Source: Yamagishiella unicocca
Lineage: Eukaryota > Chlorophyta > Chlorophyceae > Chlamydomonadales > Volvocaceae
Assembly: GCA_003116995.1 (NCBI GenBank)
Contig: BDSL01000161.1
Span: forward strand, 62,001-126,000
Reading direction: 5' to 3'
Length of the DNA stretch: 64,000 bases
In this document: piece after piece, positions 43,901-52,047 of the stretch
How positions within the stretch are numbered: the stretch's first letter is position 1
Layout: each line of letters begins with the position of its first letter
Made by a program: the position numbers and the translations under genes
Notes under the pieces: model-generated
The model's database searches: none
What the model was told of the DNA's origin: nothing
The model's input: only the letters and a program-made list of their open reading frames with translations

Positions 43901-46900
43901 GAGGAAGACCCGTGGATGCGAGAAAAAACCGTTTAGAACAGACGTTTTGAGATGCATGCTGGAGAACTGGGTTGAGGATACGAAAGACGGTGGTCGTGTG
44001 TCGACCTTCGGCGGCTAAGCGAAATCCGCTGCGGCGAGACGAAAGGAAGCGAGGACCCCCGCGCGACGCAAGGAAACGTTTCGTGGAACCGGTTGGTTTT
44101 GGGGAGGGGAGGGAAGGGGAGGGTAATCGCAGCGGTCCTTTTTTGTGCGCCCGGTGACGTGTCATGCCGTGTAACCGGGTCTCTCCCCCCTCCCCCCCCG
44201 GCCTCCCCCGTCTCCCCCGCCTCCCCACCCCCACCCACCGCGGCATGGCCCGGTGGCACTGCATGTGCCTCATCTGGGCCGCACTCCACCCCCCCGCCGG
44301 CCCCGCCGCCTCGCCCTGCTCCCGCCGCAGGACCATCCGCGGACTGGGTACCGCCGGGCATCCCGTCAGGTAGCCGCCGGGGATGGGAGGGAGAGGGGGG
44401 GCCGCCGCGCAGGAGCCGCAGGCCGAGGGCCCCCGCCGCGGACCCAGCAGGGTGGCGCTGGCGGCGACCCGCGGGTCGCTCTTGACCGCGTCTTTGACCG
44501 CCTGCGCCGGGGACAGGCCGAGGACGACGAGTTAGAATGAATTGGGGGGGTCGAAGAGGGGGTCGAAGTTGGTTTAGGTGGGACTAAGACGTTGCGGCTG
44601 TGGTCCCGGCTGTTGCTGTAGGTGTGGCTGCTGCTGCCGGTGGTGTTGCCGCAGCAGCAGCGCTGCTGTCTGGCCCCTCGGCGGGAGGGTTGCGACCCAG
44701 GCACATGACCCGTGGGTCGCCATACACAGGAAGTGCAAGAAGACCCGGTGACACGCGGGGAGGGGGGGTCAATCACGGCGGCGGGCCAGCTGCCACTCAG
44801 ACGCTGAGCCGGCGGGGGGGTGAGGAAGACCCGTGGATGCGAGAAAAAACCGTTTAGACCAGACGTTTTGACATGCATGCTGGAAAACTGGGTTGAGGAT
44901 ACGAAAGACGAAGGTCGGAGGTCGACCTTCGGCGGCTAAGCTAAATCGGCCGCGGCTGAGGAGGGAGGGAGGCGTTCCCTGCTGTGGCAGTGTCCTCGGG
45001 GAGGTGGCGGAGGCCCCCGTGGGTGATATGCCGGGTAGGACAACACACAGGCCGGAGGCAGCCCCCTGGCTGCCCCAACTCAACCCCACCCGATCCCTCC
45101 TTCATCAGTCCACGGAGGTCCCTCTCCACCTTACCCCGACCGCCCTATCCCATACGTTCCTTCGAATTAACCACTCCGGGTGCCTACCCCTCCCCGACAC
45201 GGGTTTTCCTCACAGCCCCCACCCGGGCCCTCACGCTCTCATGCCCCTGGCGTCCCCCTCAGCGCCCCTCCCGCCCCTCCCGCCCCTCCCGCCGCCCTCC
45301 GGACCCGAGCCCACCTGCCGTATCTGCTTGCCGTACTGTGCGGAGCTGCTGGACAGCAATGCGCTGTCCATGCTGGCGTCCATGCACGACTGCGGCGGGG
45401 GGGGCGAGGGTAGGGGAGGGCGGGGGCGGGGTGGTGGATGGGAGGGCGGGGGGGTGGATGGGAGGGCGGGGGGGTGGAGGGGAGGGCGGGAGGGGGTGGC
45501 GTAAAACCCAGCCCGCGGGGGGCTGGTATGAGGAAAACCCGTGGGTCCGCACTAATAAGGAAACCCGGGGGGAGGCGGGGTGGAGGGCAGTGAGGCGCAT
45601 GGGGAGGATCCCTAGCCGGCGCGCTTCGATTCAACTGCTGGTCAAGTGCTGCTCGCCCCTCGCTCGGTCTGTGTATGACACGTGTGCCGACTCCCGCAGT
45701 CCTGCCCTGCCCCCCTCCTCCCCCCGGCCCTGCCCCCCTCCTCCCCCGGCCCTGGCCCCCTCCTCCCCCCGGCGCCCCCCTCCTCCCCCCGGCGCCTCCC
45801 CTTCCGCTGCCCCCTGCCTCATCCATCATCGCTCGCCCCGCCGTCCGTCTCCCCCTCCCCACTCACATCGAAGAGCGCCGCGCTGTTGCGCCGCGCCGGC
45901 CCCGCCGCGTTGGTGGCCTGGCTGAGCTGCTGCCACAGCGACCCACGGGTCAGCGACTGCGGAACGGACTCCTCGTACGTCACGTACCTGTGCACGGGGT
46001 TGGTTGGGGGTTGGAAGATTCGGTGCGGGTATTGGTAGTTGTGTTACTGCAGAGCATCAAGCGGGACGAGCCGCTCAGCAGGCTCCAGGGCAACAGCCCC
46101 AACACACTCGCGGCTGCTTACTAATGCTGTTCACACCCCCAAATGCGAACTGCGACGGAGCCGCTCCCGGCATGTGTGTTCAGGTCGTCTGGTACGGATG
46201 AGGCATTAGGGCTTACGAAGGGGGAGGAGGGTGGCGGAGGCGGGGCCCACCAGCGGACAAAGGGTGGGGAGAGGCGTTGGGTTTCGGCGACACGTGCCCG
46301 GAGCAGCACGAAGTGCACCATGACCGGCGGGTTGCTAAACCCGTGGACGACGTGGGGGGAGGGGTTGGGGCCGTGGGGGTTAGCTGAAGCCACGTGCGGT
46401 ACGTGGTTGCCGGGCAGCAAGGAAGCTACCGTACGGCCGAGGTGCGCGATGAGTTCAGGCTGACGTGGCGCTCGCCTGACGTGGCAACCAGGCCGGGTCG
46501 CGGTGCCGGCAGCTGACGAGTGCGCTGCTGGCCCCGGCTCACACGTGACCCGTGGGTCAGGGCACATGGCATCCCGGACAGCATTCAGCTTCGTCCCGGT
46601 CGCGCATCCGCACGGGCACATCGGCCGGAAGGCGGGGGGGCAGGAGGGGGGCCGGGAGCACCACGTGTGCAAAACCCGGGTGGGCGTTGCTTGATGGCGC
46701 TCCCGGGCCCCCGGGGGAGCGGAGCGGGGGCTCCGGCGCCCCCATCAGTCGGCACCCGGTCTCCACACCGCCAGCCGTAACACCGCAGACACCCGTCCCC
46801 CCCTTGAGCATCGACACCCCCCGGCCCAGCTGCTCTTCGTTTGCTATGCCGCGTAACCGCAAACGTTTCCTATGCTGTGGGTCTTCTCGCCAACCCCCCT

Positions 46901-47346
46901 CCCATCAACTTCTTCAGCCCGCCACTTCCCAGGCCCCGCCCCACCACATGCGCACCCACACACCTGCGTCGTGCGTCGTCGCAGCCCCGCATGCTCGTGG
47001 GCACCCGCCCCAGCAGCCGCCACGCCAGGAACTCCTGGATCGATACGGGGCGCCGCACGTTTGCGCCGCTCGCGGTGCTGTCGTCCTCCTCCATGCCATC
47101 GTCGAAGTCGCCATCATCCTCGTCGTCCTCCTCATCCTCCTCTTCCTCCGCGGCATCATCATCGTCGACGTCCAGTTCATCCGTTACCTCCTGCGAGGCT
47201 TCGCCGTCAGGCACGACCGCGTTGTCCTGCTCTACTGCATGCTCATCATTGCCGGTCGGGGCATCGCTGTCGCTCGTTGATTCATTGTCGTTCGGCTTGT
47301 AGTCCTCGTCGTCGGAATCCGTGTCGTCGGATGCTTTTGGTGGCAT
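34909..47346 (-). CDS. DCAF11/WDR23/LEC14B-like WD40 protein
   Basis: Likely substrate receptor of a CUL4-DDB1 ubiquitin ligase, by family. Seventeen exons in phase from ATG 47346: 47346-46964, 45987-45867, 45389-45315, 44501-44239, 43854-43764, 43293-43220, 42488-42404, 41445-41398, 41112-41057, 40625-40571, 39974-39915, 39635-39558, 38642-38549, 38015-37893, 37154-37106, 36818-36530, 35004-34909; 679 residues. An acidic N-terminus (DDDDAAEEEEDEEDDEDD) precedes WD repeats with YIGQFSGDGQFFLAAFQ, RVRLYDVERGW, RWTITDTSISPDQRFIIYSS, VQWSGDGREILAG, DDVNAVTYADSS, and two WDxR motifs, IKVWDRR and AKLWDLR, the DDB1-binding type. Then come NWDYRW, TYRGHSVQNTLIR and VRDVSWHPFEPFMATVSWDG. Intron 10 appears to use a GC donor (AAG/GCAGGT). 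Intron 16 holds a minisatellite; many introns carry repeats. A further exon in the 1-kb first intron cannot be excluded. Confidence 0.9.
35435..36529. repeat. 28-bp minisatellite (~39 copies) in DCAF11 intron 16
   Basis: Unit on the + strand: CAGCACCCCCTGCTGCCGCC plus ACCCACTC. Variants (ACCCACCC, ACCCACTC, and TACCCAATC at 35684 and 35880, exactly seven units apart) show higher-order duplication. From about 36000 to 36330 a three-unit, 84-bp pattern repeats. One unit near 35960-35990 is 27 bp. Because 28 is not a multiple of three and no stop is present, most frames are open; they are artefacts. Confidence 0.97.
37277..37390 (+). repeat. Family D copy in DCAF11 intron 15
   Basis: GTGAGGAAACCCGTAGGTCG with GCACTCAAGAGAAAG and a TTTGCATGCTGGAGAACTCG end. 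Antisense to the gene, on the acceptor side of the intron whose donor side has the family A copy at 37757-37830. Confidence 0.6.
37403..37580 (+). repeat. 22-bp minisatellite in DCAF11 intron 15
   Basis: About eight copies of GGGCGGGTGGGGGAAAGTGT plus TT, with AAA/CAG and C/T variants. Confidence 0.92.
37757..37830 (-). repeat. Family A copy (gene-sense) near DCAF11 intron 14 donor
   Basis: CCTAAACGGTTCTTC and ACACGGGTCTTCCTT; on the gene's strand this is a sense copy about 60 bases after the donor at 37892. Confidence 0.6.
38669..38761 (+). repeat. Antisense repeats near DCAF11 exon 13 acceptor
   Basis: GAGAAAACCGGTTGACACGA starting about 27 bases from the acceptor, then CGAGGAAGACCCGTGGATGC at 38723-38760. 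Confidence 0.65.
38930..39300 (+). repeat. Repeat family E, tandem pair
   Basis: GACTGGGCCCCCACGCCGGT GCGGC occurs at about 39088 and 39225, each followed by a GGAAGCGG and GTGGCTGGC block. The upstream part (ACCCTAGCAACCCGGGGA at about 38965) matches, inverted, 63525-63550. A complete inverted copy lies at 63380-63555. Confidence 0.75.
39669..39748 (+). repeat. Family A antisense copy near DCAF11 exon 12 acceptor
   Basis: CGAGGAAGACCCGTGGATGC through TTTTGAGATGCATGCTGGAG, starting about 35 bases from the acceptor. Confidence 0.75.
41034..41056 (-). repeat. Repeat end forming the DCAF11 intron 9 donor
   Basis: On the gene strand the exon is followed directly by GTGGGTTACAAAAAACGAAC CGG, so the family B terminal motif GGGTTACA-A-rich-CGAACCGG is itself the 5' splice site. 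Confidence 0.7.
42262..42380 (-). repeat. Family C gene-sense copy near DCAF11 intron 7 donor
   Basis: On the gene strand: GGTGTGAAAACCGGTGATAC about 30 bases after the donor, then a tail with GGGCGCATGCTGGAGCAATG and CCGGCAAACCTGTGGAGCC. Collinear with 22923-23060. Confidence 0.7.
42983..43077 (-). repeat. Family A/B gene-sense pieces in DCAF11 intron 6
   Basis: Inverted GAGGAAGACCCGTGGATGCG (43050-43075) and inverted family B end (43000-43035). The acceptor side of the same intron has an opposite copy near 42608 (GACCGGTTACACGACATGCG). Confidence 0.6.
43610..43708 (-). repeat. Family B gene-sense copy near DCAF11 intron 5 donor
   Basis: On the gene strand: GGGGGTTACATAAAAGAGCC starting about 55 bases after the donor, then GGGTGCATAGCCTTCGGACA and GCGCGCATGCTACTGGACTA. 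Confidence 0.8.
43895..44100 (+). repeat. Long family A antisense copy near DCAF11 exon 5 acceptor
   Basis: Starts about 40 bases from the acceptor at 43855 and runs CGAGGAAGACCCGTGGATGC, GAGATGCATGCTGGAGAACT, CGACCTTCGGCGGCTAAGC, GGAAGCGAGGACCCC, GAAACGTTTCGTGGAACCGG. Confidence 0.8.
44822..44955 (+). repeat. Family A copy in DCAF11 intron 3
   Basis: GAGGAAGACCCGTGGATGCG through GTCGACCTTCGGCGGCTAAG. Unlike most copies it is not close to a splice site (about 320 bases from the acceptor). Confidence 0.75.
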
Positions 47347-47989
47347 CCCTAAACGTCTCTTTTGCACGGCCGAGCGAAAAGCTTTGGTGACGTGCAAAGC
47401 TATCTTCCGCTAACCGCCTACTGAAACTTAAAACACACCCGAATCTTTGCAGCTATTTCATTCACAGTATCCCAGGTCAGTTTATTAGAGATCAAATGGC
47501 GACTAACTGAAACCCTGGTTAACGGGTCACACAGTAAACATCAACAACCTGGAACACTTGTATCTGTAGACGAAGAGGGCAAGATACATATTACATTATA
47601 CAACCGTCTTGGATGGTTTCGGAGAAATGAGTTCACCGTGTGCGTCTTTCGGACACATGTTCTAGCAGTGTGATCAAGGGCGTCCCGGAGGTTCATGTAA
47701 TCTCCTATGCATGCAGCGCGTATGTCAAGACTCAAATGTACCCAAACACTCCTCCTGCCATCCGTCGTTCTTTGGCCCCTCCGGCCTCCCCGTCACATCT
47801 GCATGTGCAGCTCAGCTAGGCCAGTGATATCCGCAATAAGTGGTCGCTGAATAATCATACACCGCATAAGACGTAGCAAATCCGATCCGTCACAAGCTTC
47901 GGGCTAGTCATTCGCGACGACGCGCATCGTTTCGTTAGCACCAACCACACGTGACAGCACTTGCGTACCTACCAAAGAGTATATCTACT
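47347..47989. other. Divergent intergenic region between DCAF11-like and PDZ genes
   Basis: About 640 bp between two outward-pointing starts; lower GC at 47400-47720. No coding signal. Probably holds both promoters, but no clear element was seen. Confidence 0.45.
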
Positions 47990-50392
47990 ATGTCACTTGT
48001 ACAAGCGCGTAGCAGCGCAGGTTTGCACCTTCTGCATGCAAGTAGAGCGCCTGCGATACATCCAAACGGGCCCTAGCTCACGCACCACAACATATTGCAG
48101 GTTACACGGGCTGTCGCAATCCCAGCTTGTCTGGCCGACGCCTGTCATACGGTGCGCCGCGACGAGGCGTCGTCCAGGCCACCAGCAGCGGCAGCGACAC
48201 GGGGTAAGACAGCTGCGCGCCATCCGGGTCGCTCGCTCTAGGCGTCAATCCTATTCCCATCATCGCGTCTCGATCCACCCAATCGTTTAATACATCGGCG
48301 CCCAAGCTGCGCCAACCGACCGCCTGACGACCGCGCACAACGACTGGCCGTCGACGCTCCCCCTGCAATATGGTAGTCCTCGAACCCGCCCTCGGCGCGT
48401 GGATGTGGTAACCTAACCTACCGCTACACCTCCAGAACGCAGCCTCAAGCGCGTGTCCAAACGATTTTCCCGGCCAGAAATTCCGTTTCGAGCCTCCCCT
48501 GCCTCGGTTGTTCACGGCTTTAATCTCTACCCCTGACATGAGCGTGCACCAACCGACCATATCTACGCCTACGCCGCTTTTGGTCCCCTGTGTCAGCAGG
48601 CCGCCAGCAGCAGCAGCAGCAGCAGCGGCGGCTTCTGCGCCCCCCGATAGCGTCCGGCTGACCCTCCGAAAGCCCCTGGGGGTCGTGTTCGAGCAGAAGA
48701 CCGAGGGGGGTCCAAGTAGGTGCCGCCAAGTGCGCAGCTAGCCGCGAGTGGGGTTTGGGAGTCGTTTGGGGAGGGATGATTGCCGTGGTCTGAGGGCGTG
48801 AGTGGGTCTGGGGGTTTGAGGCTGTAGGGCGGGGTCGTGAGGGTCTGGGTCGTGTTAGGCGGAAGGGATCCGTAGCAGGGTGGGCTGGGCGACTGCTTCT
48901 TAGCGGCTCGTTACGTGCTCGACGGTGTGGGCTGGTAAGCAGGGAGTGCTGAGGCAACCCCGACATGGTGGCACCCGCAGCCGTGGTGCCCTCAGCCGTG
49001 GGGCAGTGGGGGTGGCAAGCGCCATTCTCACCTCCCTCACACCTTCCGCTCACCACCACAAACTGCGCTCCAGTAGCTGTCCCAAGAGCGCTTGAAGGGC
49101 CCTATGTGGCTGCAGAAGCACTTCACCATCTGGAAGCGCAATGCCATGCCCTTCCCAACTTCCTTCCCACCGCTCCCGGCGCATGCCGCGCATGCTGATC
49201 TGCCCCCTCCTTTGCGCCCCGCCACCTCCGCCCCCCCCCCACCCCCCCGCGCCGTGCTGCCCGCCATCGCGCAGTCTACGTGGCAGAGGTGACGGAGGGC
49301 GGTGCGGCTGCGCGCTCGGGCAAGGTCCAGCAAGGGGACATCCTGTCCCGGTGCAGCGCCGGTGGGTGCGGTCGAGAGTAGGCGGGGAGGGGGCGGGGCG
49401 CTGCGGTTGTACACGGGAAATTGCGAAGTGCGCGTGCCACGATTTGGGAAGATCCGCCTTGCCCCGCGGCGCTCCCTCCCCCGTGACGCATCGCGGCACC
49501 GCAACGCAGTGGCTGTCAGCGGCCTTGTTGTTGCTTGCTTTATCAACCCGTTCTGCTTTACCCACCCTGATGCTCGCCGCGTTGTTGACAACCTGGTTCC
49601 GCTGCCGCTGCCATCCGTGGTCGCCGCCGCCCCTGTCTGATTTACTGTCTGTGGTGGTGGTGCTGTTGTGTCCGCCGCGCAGTCGTCCTGAAGGCGGGCA
49701 AGGAGGGCCAGTACCAGGCAGAGGGGTACGGCCAAAGACCGTACGACAACTGGGAGGTCGTCGACTTTAACTGCGAGGGCAAGGTACGGCGGCGGCGGAG
49801 GTTTTAATTCCGCTCTCGGACCTGCGCCTAGGGGAGCAGAGGGAGGAGCGGCGTCTTTGGCAGTCACGCACTGGGTTACGTACTGCACACTGATCCTTCA
49901 ATCCATCCTCATGAACACACTGCCCAACATGCAGTGAATGGTTGATTCCGTTTTGGTGTTTCACGCCCTTCGGCAGTCAACCAACATACCCAACCTCCGG
50001 GGGGTTCGTCGCCAGCTCTGTGCGCCTTGTGGCTCTCCGTGTGGCAGCGCAGGGCGTGTTTGCAGAAACACCTCACCGCCCCACCGGCGCATTGCAATCC
50101 TTTGTCCAAAATTATAATTGACGGCATTTGGCCAAGGGCGCCAGGCCGGCACTGCAAAACGCCAAAACATCAAAAAACATGTGTCGCCGGTTCACCACCT
50201 ACCGGTGTGTCCCCCACCCACGGGTTTCCCTCGAACCCCGCCCTCAAACTAGCCCATCGTTTCCCCTGCGTCGGTTTGCGGCTTTCCTCGCCCCCCCCAC
50301 TCCAGGAGTTCAAGACGGTGATGAGTGCGCTGCGCTCAAACAACGAGCGGTGGGGCATCTTCGATGTGACGCTGGAGCTGCGCAAGCCGTGA
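47990..50392 (+). CDS. Small PDZ-domain protein, probable plastid
   Basis: Six exons join in phase: 47990-48020, 48101-48203, 48597-48715, 49275-49361, 49683-49783, 50306-50392; 175 residues. Exons 1-2 encode MSLVQARSSA and a basic, Ser/Arg-rich stretch ending GVVQATSSGSDTG, typical of an algal plastid leader. After an Ala run the PDZ domain reads VRLTLRKPLGVVFEQ, IYVAEVTEGGAAARSGKVQQ, GDILSRCSAVVLK; it ends FKTVMSALRSNNERWGIFDV and LELRKP. The LGVVF loop is the carboxylate-binding type, and the AARSGKVQQGDIL block is the classic PDZ helix/strand. No TPR repeats are present, so it is not a full MET1/TEF30-type protein. The acceptor of exon 3 could be three bases further on. Exons 3-6 are firm, exons 1-2 less so. 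A 20-bp tandem repeat starts at the stop codon. Confidence 0.7.
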
Positions 50393-50530
50393 AGCGCAAC
50401 AACACGCCGTGAAGCGCAACAACACGCCGTGAAGCGCAACAACACGCCGTGAAGCGCAACAACACGCCGTGAAGCGCAACAACACGCCGTGAAGCGCAAC
50501 AACACGCCGTGAAGCGCAACAACACGCCGT
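50391..50530 (+). repeat. 20-bp tandem repeat x7 starting at the PDZ gene stop codon
   Basis: Seven exact copies of GAAGCGCAACAACACGCCGT. The first starts within the TGA of the PDZ gene (CCG-TGA-AGCGC), and each unit junction recreates CCGTGAAGCGC, so stop-like TGA triplets recur through the array. Confidence 0.97.
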
Positions 50531-52047
50531 GGAGCGCAGCGAAGCGCACACAGGGCGTCGATGGTGCATCCCCGCGATTCGCTTTTTCCTAAATGTTTTC
50601 AAGTATGTTGTTGGTCGGCTGGCAGTGGGCGGTAAGCAGCGGTGGTGGTGGAACGACCTATCGCGCGGTGGTGCGTGAGGCGGTCAAGTGGCGCGTGGCT
50701 GGCACGTCAAGGGGTCGGCTCTTGGAAGGTCCGGTGGTTGATAAAGGAAATCCGCAGAGTCCACGGCCGACAAACCAAGGGCGATGATGATGGGGTCCCA
50801 GAAGAGATGATTGGCGAGTAGACGGAACCTGACTGGTGGGTGTGCAACCCCCTTGTCGGCTGGCAACCCCCCCTTCCCGCATGCACCCCATAGGCGAAGT
50901 GCTGGGCCGGACTGACCGAATTGCCAAGCCCCTGATGCATTTGAGGAAGCTCGTGGGGCCTCCCGCGGTGAAAGTTCAGGAGCGCAAAATTTGCTGGACA
51001 TGCAACAGCACGAATGTGGTTTCTCCTCCCTACGTCTCTTTCAGCATCAAGCGATGCGCCCGATGGCTCTACCGTACGGGTCTAGGGCCCACTGTAGCAG
51101 TTACTACTGCGGGCTGGCCGAGGATGTCGTCGTCGTTGTCAGTCCAGTCTTTGATTCGTGTAAGCATTGGTCCTGTCCTTACTTTCTCTTACAATCATGC
51201 CGTCGTCTGATTCCACATGATGAGCAGTCCGGCGCGGGCGCCCGTCGCATCGACGAGTGTCGGTGAGCGATCAGCACCCGCGTACCTCAAGGATGGAGGG
51301 AAAACAAATACGGCCGGACGGGAGCCCCGGGCCGGGCGCCTTTGTTCCCGAAACTGACCTGCCCACCGCCGCACCAGCGGCAATGATAACGCCCCTGTCT
51401 AGTGCGGCGACGACAACGCCTCCAGACCTCCCAACCACCACCGCTAGCACCCAGAGCCGACACATGGGCCGTTCCCCGCACCCACATCCGGCAGTGCCAG
51501 CCATCCGCTCGCTGTCGAAGGGACGTCATCCACCAAAGGACGGCCCGTCATTAATGCGCGACCTCTCCCCAAGTGAAGTCGAGGGGGAAAACTTCAAAAA
51601 CACACTCCACCAGGCCTGAGAGAACAATTTACCGAAGAGCGTGTGAAGCACCCCCACCCCGACTGCTGTCGGATTACCGGTTCTTTTATGTAACCCCCCG
51701 ACTGCTGCGGGGCCACACCCAGCTGAAGGCGCGCGCCTGCCTGCTGCATGCTGCTGTCTTTGCTCACCCCGCAACTGCGCGCAGGCACCAACATCGGTCC
51801 ACACCTACACATTCCACCACACGGCTCCAGGGTTGGCTTACGGCACGCCGAACAGCCTCAACCCCCCATTTGCTACCACCGAGTCCTTGCACTCCTTCCA
51901 AGGATCCCTACAGCAGCACTGCCCGCTGCTGTCCGCTGCTGCCACGGGGGCCGCACTTCGTGTGCTCGGACCCCGGCTCGATTCCCCGCGGGTGCAACGG
52001 GAACACACCGGGAACAGACAAACGCATGCACGAAAGGGCACTCCCTC
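50531..52047. other. Convergent region between PDZ and YchJ-like genes
   Basis: No recognisable gene. It has an inverted copy of repeat F at 50739-50779, a sense copy of repeat G at 51045-51120, and an inverted family B end at 51672-51700. A - strand TGTAA (51189-51193) and a + strand one (51159-51163) lie close together. Confidence 0.45.
51045..51120 (+). repeat. Dispersed repeat G
   Basis: GCGATGCGCCCGATGGCTC and GGGCCCACTGTAGCAGTTAC resemble, inverted, 52360-52435 (CAGTGGGCTCCAGACC, GGGCACATCGCCTGACACTG) and 56670-56720 (ATCGGGCACATCGCCTGACA). Confidence 0.55.

Noticed and set aside
47347..47397. Upstream extension of the DCAF11-like N-terminus
   Set aside because: The extra codons would need a TTG start; ATG at 47346 begins the acidic N-terminus with a reasonable context.
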